Shown here one piece after another: positions 1 to 8,517 of a stretch of 64,000 bases of DNA; position 1 is the stretch's first letter, and each line of letters starts with the position of its first letter. Position numbers and translations under genes: made by a program. The notes below the pieces were generated by a model. It ran no database searches, was not told where the DNA came from, and saw only the letters and a list, made by a program, of their open reading frames with translations. This stretch comes from Ammoniphilus sp. YIM 78166 (GTDB lineage: Bacteria; Bacillota; Bacilli; Aneurinibacillales; RAOX-1): NCBI RefSeq assembly GCF_004522215.1, contig NZ_SDLR01000002.1, forward strand, positions 744,001 to 808,000. Reading direction: 5' to 3'.

Positions 1-78
1 AGAAGTACTTTTTTTTTTTCCTTCAGCATATCCTTCCACTGCAGGGACTTGGACAAAAGCAAAAGGGAGGTTAGCGCC

Positions 79-333
79 ATGAGGTATAGTGATTTTAGCG
101 GCAAGGAAGTGATCGATTTGGAGAATGGGGAACGAATGGGACCATTAGGCCAATCGGATCTGGTTATTCATCCGGAGACGGGACAGATTGATTCCATTAT
201 TCTGCCAGGAACATCCTTGTTCGGTTGGGGAAAGAAAAAAAATGATGTGATGATTCCGTGGGATGCTATCCGGAAAGTGGGTCCAGAAATGATTATTGTA
301 GAGTTAAGGGAGAGAGGAAAGACGAGGTCCTAA
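79..333 (+). CDS. ymxH: YlmC/YmxH family PRC-barrel sporulation protein
   Basis: An 84-residue protein consisting of a single PRC-barrel domain (starts MRYSDFSGKEVIDLENGERMG). This is the YlmC/YmxH family of endospore formers; its molecular role is not well defined. The ATG at 79 is chosen because GGGAGG lies 8 nt upstream; a longer in-frame reading from 49 has no such site. It sits directly upstream of the dipicolinate synthase genes, as ymxH does in B. subtilis. Family and synteny support are good, function is inferred only. Confidence 0.85.
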   Translation: MRYSDFSGKEVIDLENGERMGPLGQSDLVIHPETGQIDSIILPGTSLFGWGKKKNDVMIPWDAIRKVGPEMIIVELRERGKTRS

Positions 334-350
334 ACAAATACTTGGGTGTA

Positions 351-378
351 ACGCTTCGATGGGCGGTCACATACGATG
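351..378 (+). promoter_or_regulatory. Candidate sigma-K promoter for dpaAB
   Basis: AC at 351-352, a 17-nt spacer, then CATACGATG at 370-378, against the sigma-K pattern AC-N16/17-CATANNNTA (one mismatch, in the last base). The dipicolinate synthase operon is mother-cell, sigma-K transcribed in B. subtilis. Predicted start near 385, giving a leader of about 110 nt before dpaA. Confidence 0.5.
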
Positions 379-495
379 AGGGTAGAACGCAACGAATTCC
401 GGCAAACCAAAACTCAAGTTTTAGGTTTCAATTTGTTTTCCACTTTTAATGTACACTTCATTGTAGTAAACTGTTTGAAAGGGGTTATCAGCTTT

Positions 496-1395
496 ATGCT
501 CACTGGGATTCACGCTACCTTCATCGGAGGAGATGCTCGCCAACTTGAGGTCATCAAAAAATTCATCGAGCTGGACGCATCGGTAACCCTCATCGGTTTT
601 GATAATTTAGAAAGCAATTTTACAGGAGCAACGAAAAAAGATCTTTCTGTAGATGTCTTACAAGAGACGGACGCATTAATTCTCCCCATAGTAGGAACAG
701 ATGATGAAGGCTTTGTTGAGAGCATCTTCTGTTCGAAGTCGATTCAATTGTCTGATAAGCATTTTGAAGCAATGAATAAGAAAATAGCGATCTACACGGG
801 GATGGCTAAAGCTTATTTAAGGGATCGTTGTAAGGCTCATAGCCTTAACTTAACTGAGATACTAGACCGAGATGATGTAGCTATATATAACTCGATTCCG
901 ACGGTCGAGGGTGCCTTGATGATGGCTATCCAGAATACGGATATTACAATCCATGGCTCCACGTGCATCGTGTTAGGTCTTGGAAGAGTAGGCATTTCTA
1001 TGGCACGCGCTCTTCATGCCCTTGGTGCACATGTAAGAGTAGGAGCAAGGAAGCCGGAGCACCTAGCTAGAATCTATGAGATGGGATTATCACCGTTTGA
1101 GCTCAAAGATCTTGCCGAACAGGTCGATGATGTAGATATCGTTTACAACACGATTCCTAAGATGGTGGTCACAGCTCAGATCATTGCTCAGATGCCACAA
1201 CATGCCTTGATTATTGATCTAGCGTCAAAGCCTGGTGGAACAGACTTTCGTTATGCTGAAAAGCGAGGAATCAAAGCCCTATTAGCACCTGGTTTGCCTG
1301 GAATTGTTGCGCCGAAGACAGCAGGCCAGATCATAGCTAAGACCTTGTCAAGGCTTGTTTCTGAACAAATGGCAGACCGGGAGGGAACATCATGA
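496..1395 (+). CDS. dpaA: Dipicolinate synthase subunit A
   Basis: The 299-residue A subunit of dipicolinate synthase (SpoVFA), which with DpaB oxidises the DapA product to dipicolinic acid in the mother cell; DPA is then loaded into the spore core. A Rossmann nucleotide-binding segment is visible around residues 155-175 (CIVLGLGRVGISMARAL), and the length matches the B. subtilis protein. ATG 496 is chosen because GAAAGGGG lies just upstream and MLTGIHATFIGGDAR is the family N-terminus; the frame is open further upstream to 376 but without a ribosome site. It overlaps dpaB by 4 nt, which implies translational coupling. Confidence 0.95.
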   Translation: MLTGIHATFIGGDARQLEVIKKFIELDASVTLIGFDNLESNFTGATKKDLSVDVLQETDALILPIVGTDDEGFVESIFCSKSIQLSDKHFEAMNKKIAIYTGMAKAYLRDRCKAHSLNLTEILDRDDVAIYNSIPTVEGALMMAIQNTDITIHGSTCIVLGLGRVGISMARALHALGAHVRVGARKPEHLARIYEMGLSPFELKDLAEQVDDVDIVYNTIPKMVVTAQIIAQMPQHALIIDLASKPGGTDFRYAEKRGIKALLAPGLPGIVAPKTAGQIIAKTLSRLVSEQMADREGTS

Positions 1396-1991
1396 AATTA
1401 ACTGGAAAAACCATTGGATTTGGCGTGACGGGGTCCCATTGCACGTTGGAAGAGATTATGCCGCAAATCAAGCGCTTAGTGGATGAAGGAGCCAATGTTA
1501 TTCCTATCATTACACATACGGTAGCCACAACAGATACCTATTTCGGGAATGCGGTGGATTGGAAGAAGCAGTTAAGAGACATTACAGGCAATGAAATTGT
1601 AGCAACCATTGTAGATGCCGAACCACTTGGCCCTAAGCGTCCCTTGGACGTCATGGTGATCGCCCCGATGACGGGCGGCTCAACCAGCAAATTGGCGAAT
1701 GCCCTAACGGACAGTCCCGTACTCATGGCGGCTAAGGCAACCATGCGCAACCACCGTCCTGTGGTGCTTGCGATTTCTACTAATGATGGCTTAGGATTAA
1801 ATATGGCAAATATTGCAAAGCTGATGGCAGCGAAGGATATCTATTTTGTTCCTTTTGGCCAGGATGCCCCTGAAAAAAAGCCTAAATCCTTAGTCGCACG
1901 AATGGAATTGATTAAGGAAACTTGCGAGATGGCGCTTGAAGGTAAACAACTTCAGCCGGTAATCGTTGAAAAATTTAGATATATGGACTAG
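1392..1991 (+). CDS. dpaB: Dipicolinate synthase subunit B
   Basis: The 199-residue B subunit of dipicolinate synthase (SpoVFB), a flavoprotein-like (HFCD fold) partner of DpaA. The start MKLTGKTIGFGVTGSHCTLEE and the segment PMTGGSTSKLANALTDS (about residues 97-113) are typical. The ATGA overlap with dpaA fits an obligate heteromer made in equal amounts. The next gene, asd, starts 50 nt later, so the whole branch down to dapA may be co-transcribed. Confidence 0.95.
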   Translation: MKLTGKTIGFGVTGSHCTLEEIMPQIKRLVDEGANVIPIITHTVATTDTYFGNAVDWKKQLRDITGNEIVATIVDAEPLGPKRPLDVMVIAPMTGGSTSKLANALTDSPVLMAAKATMRNHRPVVLAISTNDGLGLNMANIAKLMAAKDIYFVPFGQDAPEKKPKSLVARMELIKETCEMALEGKQLQPVIVEKFRYMD

Positions 1992-2041
1992 TATAAACAT
2001 TAAACATGTAATCATAAACAAAGGATAAGGGAGAGAACACA

Positions 2042-3085
2042 ATGACTAATCAAAGAACCTATAATGTAGCAGTAGTCGGAGCAACAGGAGCTGTAGGTAC
2101 ACAAATCCTGCGTTTGCTAGAAGAACGCAATTTTCCAGTGAATCAGCTAAAGCTTCTCTCCTCCGCACGCTCTGCAGGTGCAAAATTAACCTTTAAAGGG
2201 CAGGAAGTCACCGTTCAGGAAGCTACACCAGAGAGCTTTGAAGGGGTTGACTTTGCCTTGTTCAGCGCCGGTGGCAGCGTAAGCAAGCTTTTAGCTAAGG
2301 AAGCCGTTCAGCGTGGAGCTGTAGTCATTGATAATACGAATGCTTTCCGTATGGCCCAAGACGTACCCCTGGTTGTTCCAGAGGTAAATATGGATAAGGC
2401 GTTTGAAAATCAAGGAATTATTGCGAATCCAAACTGCTCTACCATCCAAATGGTAGCCGCGTTAAACCCAATCAGAGAAAAGTTTGGCATTGATCGCATC
2501 ATTGTATCCACCTATCAAGCTGTATCCGGAGCTGGTGCAAGAGCGATTAATGATCTAGTAAACCAAACCAAATCTGCACTTGCAGGAGAGGAAGTAAGAG
2601 GGGAAATTCTTCCTGTAGGGTCCCTTCCTAAAAAGCATCAAATGGCTTTCAATGTCGTTCCTCAAATCGATGTATTCCAAGATAACGGATTTACACTTGA
2701 AGAGATGAAAATGATCAACGAAACCAAAAAAATCTTCGGTGACGACACGGTAAAGGTATCCGCTACATGTGTCCGCGTTCCTGTTCTGAATGGACATTCC
2801 GAGTCTGTTTATGTAGAAACGAAAGAAGATTTTACGATAGAAGAAGTAAAAGAACTGTTGGCACAAGCTCCAGGTGTTACGCTTGTGGATGTTCCTGAGG
2901 AGCAAGGATACCCACTAGCCACCGACTCTACGGGAAAATTAGATGTATTTGTAGGACGGGTAAGAAAAGATGTCTCGGAGCCACGTGGATTGCACATGTG
3001 GATTGTGAGCGACAACCTTCTTAAAGGTGCTGCGTGGAATGCCGTTCAAATCGCTGAACAAATGATCTTAAAATCTGACGAATAG
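2042..3085 (+). CDS. asd: Aspartate-semialdehyde dehydrogenase
   Basis: A 347-residue enzyme that reduces aspartyl phosphate to aspartate semialdehyde with NADPH, the branch point to lysine, DPA, methionine and threonine. Visible: N-terminal nucleotide-binding loop VVGATGAVGTQ (residues 11-21) and the catalytic-cysteine segment NPNCSTIQM near residue 130. The ribosome site AAGGGAGAG precedes the ATG. It lies between the dipicolinate synthase genes and dapG as in B. subtilis. Confidence 0.97.
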   Translation: MTNQRTYNVAVVGATGAVGTQILRLLEERNFPVNQLKLLSSARSAGAKLTFKGQEVTVQEATPESFEGVDFALFSAGGSVSKLLAKEAVQRGAVVIDNTNAFRMAQDVPLVVPEVNMDKAFENQGIIANPNCSTIQMVAALNPIREKFGIDRIIVSTYQAVSGAGARAINDLVNQTKSALAGEEVRGEILPVGSLPKKHQMAFNVVPQIDVFQDNGFTLEEMKMINETKKIFGDDTVKVSATCVRVPVLNGHSESVYVETKEDFTIEEVKELLAQAPGVTLVDVPEEQGYPLATDSTGKLDVFVGRVRKDVSEPRGLHMWIVSDNLLKGAAWNAVQIAEQMILKSDE

Positions 3086-3143
3086 TAAGTTACCTTTAAT
3101 TGGGTCCCTACTAAGCAATCATTTGCAAGGGAGCAATGAATGC

Positions 3144-4370
3144 ATGAAAATACTAGTGCAAAAGTTTGGAGGTTCTTCCCTATCTTTACCTGAAGATAGG
3201 GAAGAAGCCATTAATCATATTTGTACAGCGCTTGACGAGGGATTCTCTGTTTGCGTGGTGGTATCGGCTATGGGAAGGAAAGGCCAACCCTATGCCACAG
3301 ACACGCTTATTGATTTGATTCAACAGAATGGATCCACACTAGAGAAAAGAGAGTGGGATTTACTCCTGCATTGCGGTGAGATTATCTCAGCAGTAACCTT
3401 GGCAAGCATGCTCAATAGCCGGAATATCACGGCTACGGTACTTTCTGGAGGCCAAGCAGGAATCGTTACAGATGAGGAATTTAGCAATGCCCAGATCCAA
3501 CAAATTAATCCAGAACGGATTCTAGACAAACTAAAGACCCATCAAGTTGTGGTCGTTACTGGTTTCCAGGGACGTACGCAAGATTGGGAAATTACCACAC
3601 TAGGCAGAGGCGGCAGTGATACAACAGCCACTGCACTTGGCGTGGCCTTACAAGCCGAGTATGTGGATATCTTCACAGACGTAAGCGGGGTAATGACAGC
3701 TGATCCACGCATTGTGGAGGATGCTCAACAGCTGGATACCGTAACGTATACCGAAATTGCCAATATGGCTCACCAAGGAGCCAAAGTAATCCATCCGCGG
3801 GCGGTTGAGATGGCGATGCAGGGCAATGTGCCAATTCGAGTGCGCTCTACGTTTAGCTCAGATACAGGAACGCTTGTTACGAACCGTTCGGAGATGCAAA
3901 AGAATGGGGATCGAACAAAAGAACGCCTGATCACCGGGATTGCTCATATCTCGCACATAACTCAGATTAAAGTAATGGCCAAGGATGGACAGTATGATCT
4001 GCAACTAAGTGTATTTAAAGCGATGGCCGAGAATGGCATAAGCGTGGATTTCATTAATGTAAATCCCATCGGTGTGGCGTATACGGTGCGGGATGAGGTT
4101 GCGGAAAAAGCAACAAGGATTTTACAGGAAATGGGCTACGATCCTTTAACTACCCCCCACTGCGCCAAGGTATCCATTATAGGGGCAGGCATGGCAGGAG
4201 TTCCTGGAGTTATGGCAAAAATTGCAGAAGCACTTAACCAAGAAGACATCCAAATTTTACAATGTGCAGATTCCCATACCACCATATGGGTCCTAGTGAG
4301 AGAAGTGGACATGATTAAAGCAGTCCGTGCCCTCCACCGGAAATTTAATTTGCATAAACCAGGAGATTAG
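3144..4370 (+). CDS. dapG: Aspartate kinase, DapG type
   Basis: A 408-residue aspartokinase. The kinase signature VQKFGGSSL is at residues 4-12, GRGGSDTTA is in the middle, and the C-terminal third holds tandem ACT domains, the usual site of feedback control (diaminopimelate-type for DapG in B. subtilis). The ATG at 3144 has AAGGGAG 10 nt upstream; an in-frame TTG at 3123 lacks a ribosome site. It supplies aspartyl phosphate to Asd and, through DapA, to DPA and cell-wall diaminopimelate. Confidence 0.95.
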   Translation: MKILVQKFGGSSLSLPEDREEAINHICTALDEGFSVCVVVSAMGRKGQPYATDTLIDLIQQNGSTLEKREWDLLLHCGEIISAVTLASMLNSRNITATVLSGGQAGIVTDEEFSNAQIQQINPERILDKLKTHQVVVVTGFQGRTQDWEITTLGRGGSDTTATALGVALQAEYVDIFTDVSGVMTADPRIVEDAQQLDTVTYTEIANMAHQGAKVIHPRAVEMAMQGNVPIRVRSTFSSDTGTLVTNRSEMQKNGDRTKERLITGIAHISHITQIKVMAKDGQYDLQLSVFKAMAENGISVDFINVNPIGVAYTVRDEVAEKATRILQEMGYDPLTTPHCAKVSIIGAGMAGVPGVMAKIAEALNQEDIQILQCADSHTTIWVLVREVDMIKAVRALHRKFNLHKPGD

Positions 4371-4391
4371 ACACGAAGGGAGAGCCAGATC

Positions 4392-5261
4392 TTGACGGAT
4401 TTTGGACGTTTACTAACAGCAATGGTCACACCTTTTAATGAACAGCTCGAGGTAGATTTCGAGAAAACTACACAATTGGTTGACCATCTTATTCAAACCG
4501 GGACAGAAACCCTTGTTGTGGCAGGAACAACAGGCGAATCCCCAACTTTAAGCAAAGAAGAAAAGATTGCCCTCTTTAAGCATGTGGTTCAACAAGCAAA
4601 AGGGAGAGCGAAGGTAATTGCCGGTACAGGAAGCAACAGTACCCAAGCATCGATCGAATTAACTAAAAAAGCGGAAGAAGCTGGAGTAGACGGTATTATG
4701 CTTGTTGTACCTTACTACAACAAGCCATCTCAGGAAGGGCTTTATCAACATTTTAAAGCCATTGCGGAATCTACGACGCTTCCCGTTATGCTATATAACA
4801 TTCCAGGCCGCTCTGCGATCAACATGAATGTAGAAACCATCCTGCGATTAGCGCAAATTCCTAACATTACCTCAGTAAAAGAAGCAAGCGGAGATCTTTC
4901 TGCTGTTGCTGTGATCGCTGATAAATCCCCAGCGGACTTCCTTGTTTACACAGGCGATGATAAGCTTACTCTTCCTACATTAAGCGTTGGAGGTCATGGT
5001 GTGGTAAGTGTAGCAAGCCATGTGATCGGCAGCGAAATGAAGAGCATGATTGATGCCTTCATCAACGGTGAGGTAAAACAGGCAGCTGCTCTTCATCAAA
5101 GGTACTTGCCGATCTTTGAGGGACTTTTCATTACATCCAATCCGGTCCCAGTTAAGCACGCGCTTAACAAAAAGGGAATTGAAGTGGGTTCTGTGAGACT
5201 TCCATTAGTGCCAGCGAATCCACAGGAAGCACAATTTATCGAAAAATTACTGGAACAATAA
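4392..5261 (+). CDS. dapA: 4-hydroxy-tetrahydrodipicolinate synthase
   Basis: A 289-residue class I aldolase that condenses pyruvate with aspartate semialdehyde. Visible: GTTGESPTL (residues 44-52), the YNIPGRS segment, and the Schiff-base lysine in SVKEAS near residue 162. The start is TTG, supported by AAGGGAGAG upstream and a gap of only 21 nt from dapG. Its product is the direct substrate of DpaAB. A terminator follows the stop at once, closing the DPA supply unit. Confidence 0.96.
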   Translation: MTDFGRLLTAMVTPFNEQLEVDFEKTTQLVDHLIQTGTETLVVAGTTGESPTLSKEEKIALFKHVVQQAKGRAKVIAGTGSNSTQASIELTKKAEEAGVDGIMLVVPYYNKPSQEGLYQHFKAIAESTTLPVMLYNIPGRSAINMNVETILRLAQIPNITSVKEASGDLSAVAVIADKSPADFLVYTGDDKLTLPTLSVGGHGVVSVASHVIGSEMKSMIDAFINGEVKQAAALHQRYLPIFEGLFITSNPVPVKHALNKKGIEVGSVRLPLVPANPQEAQFIEKLLEQ

Positions 5262-5288
5262 GCAGCCATCTTGGCTGCTTTTTCTTTT
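5260..5288 (+). terminator. Terminator after dapA
   Basis: AGCAGCC and GGCTGCT form a 7-bp stem with a short loop (CATCTT region), followed by a T-rich run, starting at the dapA stop codon. Confidence 0.85.
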
Positions 5289-5364
5289 TCAACAAATCAT
5301 ATTCTTTTATGTTGAGGGTTAAATTAAATTTAACTATTTACCATTCCTATGGAGACGGAATATC

Positions 5365-5510
5365 TTTCCTTAGATATATCATTGATGTATAATTATTTTA
5401 AATGACTCGTCCGGTGATATTGAACCTATGAAGGCTAACATCCTCTCTCGTGGCCGTTGACTACGGGGAATCTTCATATGCTAAAACTGAATACAGGAGT
5501 CAAGGCTAGG
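5365..5510 (+). promoter_or_regulatory. Promoter and structured leader of the RNase J gene
   Basis: A TATAAT at 5388-5393 has a weak -35 (TTTCCT at 5365) at 17-nt spacing. The predicted leader (about 5400-5520) contains TATGAAG (5427-5433) pairing with CTTCATA (5472-5478), and an inner CGTGG/CTACG pairing. Upstream at 5318-5334 is a perfect 8-bp inverted repeat (GTTAAATT, A, AATTTAAC) that could be an operator. No known riboswitch class was recognised. Confidence 0.4.
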
Positions 5511-5520
5511 AGGTATACAG

Positions 5521-7185
5521 TTGGTGAAACAAGGCAACAAGGTATTGTCCATCTTTGCTTTGGGCGGCGTTGGCGAGATAGGCAAGAATATGTACGTGGT
5601 GCAATACGATGATGAAATGGTCGTCATAGATGCGGGGTTAAAGTTTCCTGAAGAAGAGATGCTAGGAATCGATATGGTTATACCTGACATTACATATCTT
5701 CAAGAGAATCGCGATAAAGTAAAAGGTATATTCCTGACTCACGGACATGAAGACCATATTGGCGGTTTGGCCTATGTGCTTAAACACCTTAATGTTCCGG
5801 TCTATGGAAGCAAGCTGACGCTCGGACTCGTGGAGCTAAAGCTAAAAGAAGCAGGTATTCTAAAAGATGCTTCTCTGATCCTAGTGGATGACCAGTCTGT
5901 CATTTCTTTAGAAACATTAAGCGTGAGTTTCTTTAAGACTACGCATAGCATACCGGATTCACTCGGCATTTGTGTCGATACACCTGAGGGAAAAGTGGTT
6001 CACACAGGTGACTTTAAGTTTGATCAGACCCCCGTTGACTATGAAGTAGCAGACCTTGCAGCCATGACGCGAATCGGAGCAGAGGGAGTGGTTGCACTCT
6101 TATCGGATAGTACCAACTCAGATAAGCCGGGTTTTACAGGATCTGAGCGAAAAGTGGGACAAGCTATTGATCGGATCTTTTACCAGGCGAAGGGACGAAT
6201 TGTCGTGGCCACCTTTGCTTCTAACATCCATCGGATTCAACAGGTTTTAGACGCCGCCCAGCACTATGGGCGAAAGGTGGCTGTCATCGGCAGAAGCATG
6301 CAAAATGTGATGCAAGTCGCGTTGGATTTGGGCTATCTGCATGCCGCCGAGGGTATGCTCATTGATGTGGAAGATATTCATCGTTACGCGGCTGAGCAAG
6401 TAGCGATCCTGTCTACAGGCAGCCAAGGCGAACCGATGTCCGCCTTAACGAAAATGGCCCGCTCTGCCCATCGTAAAGTAGATATTCTCCCCGGAGATAC
6501 GGTCTTGATTGCGGCTACTCCGATTCCTGGGAACGAGAGGCATGTCGGCAGGATTGTGGACCAGTTGTATCGTATTGGCGCTGACGTATACTATGGCCCG
6601 GAGGTTCATGTATCTGGTCATGGAAGTCAAGAAGAGCTCAAGCTCATGATCAATTTGCTCAAACCGAAGTACTTCATCCCAGTTCATGGAGCATTTCGTA
6701 TGATGAGATCGCATGCGAAGCTCGCTGAACTCGTGGGTATTCCTCCCGATCATATCTTTTTGTTAGATAACGGAGATACCGTTGAGATCTCCGGTGGATT
6801 GGCGCGACTTGGCGGCAGGGTTCATGCTGGACAAGTACTTATTGATGGCTTAGGTGTGGGAGATGTCGGAAATATCGTCTTGCGAGACCGTAAACTATTG
6901 TCTCAGGATGGCATCCTAGTTGTCGTAGTCACTCTTTGTAAGCAAACGGGAGCGATTCTTTCTGGCCCTGATATTTTATCCAGAGGCTTCGTCTACGTAA
7001 GGGAATCTGAAGCACTCCTAGATGAAGCTAACAAGTTAGTGAGTCAAATCCTGTTAAGATGTATGGAAGAGAAGGTTAACGAATGGTCCTCGCTTAAGAA
7101 TAGCGTGAGGGACGGTCTAAGCCGCTTCCTGTACGAGAAAACGAAGAGAAGACCAATGATCCTGCCTATTATTATGGAAGCCTAG
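5521..7185 (+). CDS. rnjB: Ribonuclease J
   Basis: A 554-residue metallo-beta-lactamase/beta-CASP ribonuclease of the RNase J family, acting in mRNA decay and rRNA maturation. The metal motif HGHEDHIGG lies near residues 75-83; HTGDFKFDQTP and the C-terminal HVSGHGSQEE are the other metal and substrate motifs. TTG 5521 follows AGGAGG at 5509-5514 by 6 nt; GTG 5524 is an alternative. The position between dapA and tepA is that of B. subtilis rnjB (ymfA), hence the symbol; the J1/J2 assignment rests on synteny. Confidence 0.92.
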   Translation: MVKQGNKVLSIFALGGVGEIGKNMYVVQYDDEMVVIDAGLKFPEEEMLGIDMVIPDITYLQENRDKVKGIFLTHGHEDHIGGLAYVLKHLNVPVYGSKLTLGLVELKLKEAGILKDASLILVDDQSVISLETLSVSFFKTTHSIPDSLGICVDTPEGKVVHTGDFKFDQTPVDYEVADLAAMTRIGAEGVVALLSDSTNSDKPGFTGSERKVGQAIDRIFYQAKGRIVVATFASNIHRIQQVLDAAQHYGRKVAVIGRSMQNVMQVALDLGYLHAAEGMLIDVEDIHRYAAEQVAILSTGSQGEPMSALTKMARSAHRKVDILPGDTVLIAATPIPGNERHVGRIVDQLYRIGADVYYGPEVHVSGHGSQEELKLMINLLKPKYFIPVHGAFRMMRSHAKLAELVGIPPDHIFLLDNGDTVEISGGLARLGGRVHAGQVLIDGLGVGDVGNIVLRDRKLLSQDGILVVVVTLCKQTGAILSGPDILSRGFVYVRESEALLDEANKLVSQILLRCMEEKVNEWSSLKNSVRDGLSRFLYEKTKRRPMILPIIMEA

Positions 7186-7198
7186 TAAAGCATCGTGA

Positions 7199-7231
7199 GC
7201 CTGTATTCAGTAGCCTGAATACAGGCTTTTA
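7199..7231 (+). terminator. Terminator after RNase J gene
   Basis: GCCTGTATTCAG and CTGAATACAGGC make a perfect 12-bp stem with loop TAGC, followed by TTTT. Confidence 0.85.
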
Positions 7232-7311
7232 TCATTTCAGCACATGTTCTTCCTAATTCGGTTCATAATAATGGAGGAAGCTCCAAGTTTCGTTAATGAT
7301 GGAGGGAATAG

Positions 7312-8157
7312 ATGATGTCATATGATTGGAACAACTTTGTGCCTTATAGACCTATACAGACTCCTGGGCGACAACCGGGGTTTGTGAATCAGCCGTTTCA
7401 GCAGCAACCACCAAATCAAGACCCTGGCCAACAACCAAACCGGAATCCGGGCCAACCTCCACAGGCTAATGACGATAAAAAGAAAGGAATCCTAGAAACC
7501 ATCCAGCAGTTAGGACAGACTAATGTTCCTACAAGCCCAGACAGCAATATTCATTGCTTAACCATCATTGGGCAAATTGAAGGACACATGCAGCTACCGC
7601 CCCAAAACAAAACGACGAAGTATGAACATATCATCCCTCAATTGGTGGCGATCGAACAGAATCCTAAAATTGAGGGACTACTCATTGTATTAAACACCGT
7701 CGGAGGAGATGTGGAGGCGGGGCTAGCGATCGCAGAAATGATTTCATCTTTATCAAAACCGACGGTTTCCCTCGTATTAGGCGGGGGGCATAGCATTGGG
7801 GTTCCTATTGCAGTTTCAGCCGATTACTCTTTTATAGCTCCTTCCGCGACGATGATTGTGCATCCTGTCCGATTAACGGGTCTGGTGATCAATGTGGTCG
7901 AGTCCTTTGAGTATTTAGAGAAAATGCAGGATCGTGTCGTCCGTTTTGTTGTCGAGCATTCGCGAATTGAACAGGAAAAATTCCGTGAACTCATGTTAAA
8001 AGTGGGGGAACTTACACGAGATGTTGGAACCAATGTGGTGGGCACGACAGCTGTGGAGGTAGGGCTGATTAATGAGGTCGGCGGGATTGCCCAGGCAATG
8101 AAGAAGCTAAATGAACTCATACAGCAGAAAAAAGAACAGGGTCACATGCTCCAATAA
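7312..8157 (+). CDS. tepA: ClpP-class serine protease, TepA family
   Basis: A 281-residue ClpP/crotonase-fold protease of the TepA (translocation-enhancing) family. The first 55 residues are rich in Pro, Gln and Asn and probably disordered; the protease domain follows. The nucleophile is expected to be the Ser in GGGHSIG near residue 160, with TMIVHP (His) downstream as in ClpP. GGAGGG precedes the start; ATG 7315 is an equally possible start. B. subtilis TepA is about 245 residues, so the extra length is in the low-complexity N-terminus. It lies between rnjB and spoIIIE as in B. subtilis. Confidence 0.9.
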   Translation: MMSYDWNNFVPYRPIQTPGRQPGFVNQPFQQQPPNQDPGQQPNRNPGQPPQANDDKKKGILETIQQLGQTNVPTSPDSNIHCLTIIGQIEGHMQLPPQNKTTKYEHIIPQLVAIEQNPKIEGLLIVLNTVGGDVEAGLAIAEMISSLSKPTVSLVLGGGHSIGVPIAVSADYSFIAPSATMIVHPVRLTGLVINVVESFEYLEKMQDRVVRFVVEHSRIEQEKFRELMLKVGELTRDVGTNVVGTTAVEVGLINEVGGIAQAMKKLNELIQQKKEQGHMLQ

Positions 8158-8171
8158 AAGGTGGAATGAAC

Positions 8172-8405
8172 ATGATTATTTATTCGGTCATGCCAATGGA
8201 AATGATTATGAGGAACGTAGACCATACGGAGTACCAATATCAAGAAACAGAAATTGATGGCGTAAAAATGCTGGTAGAGCCAGTGCCTCATTCAACAGAA
8301 GTCAAGATCGTCCGATTAATGAGTCCAGACCCGCAGGATTATTTAAATCCTCGCTACATGCCAGGACAAACCATCTATTTTCGCCCGGAGGCTCGGCTAT
8401 CCTAG
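8172..8405 (+). CDS. ylzJ: YlzJ-like protein
   Basis: A 77-residue protein of unknown function beginning [11 protein letters not shown], as YlzJ-family proteins do. ATG 8172 is preferred to ATG 8166 because the site AAAGGTGG (8157-8164) is 7 nt from the former and 1 nt from the latter. It follows tepA by 14 nt and is probably co-transcribed with it. There are no membrane segments or cysteines. Confidence 0.75.
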   Translation: MIIYSVMPMEMIMRNVDHTEYQYQETEIDGVKMLVEPVPHSTEVKIVRLMSPDPQDYLNPRYMPGQTIYFRPEARLS

Positions 8406-8441
8406 CTGGTTAAAAGGAACTATTATCCAAGTTGGAATTTA

Positions 8442-8490
8442 TGCTATACTAATAGTAATAAATGGGCAGCCCCCCTCATGGCTGCCTTTC
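8442..8490 (+). promoter_or_regulatory. Extended -10 promoter overlapping a terminator hairpin before spoIIIE
   Basis: TGC-TATACT at 8442-8450 is an extended -10 element without a clear -35. About 7 nt after the predicted start lies GGGCAGCC (8464-8471) and GGCTGCC, then a T-rich tract, which terminates the tepA-ylzJ transcript and would also be the first structure in any transcript from this promoter. Confidence 0.55.
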
Positions 8491-8517
8491 CTTTTTCCAA
8501 GAGAGGTGGAGCAAATT

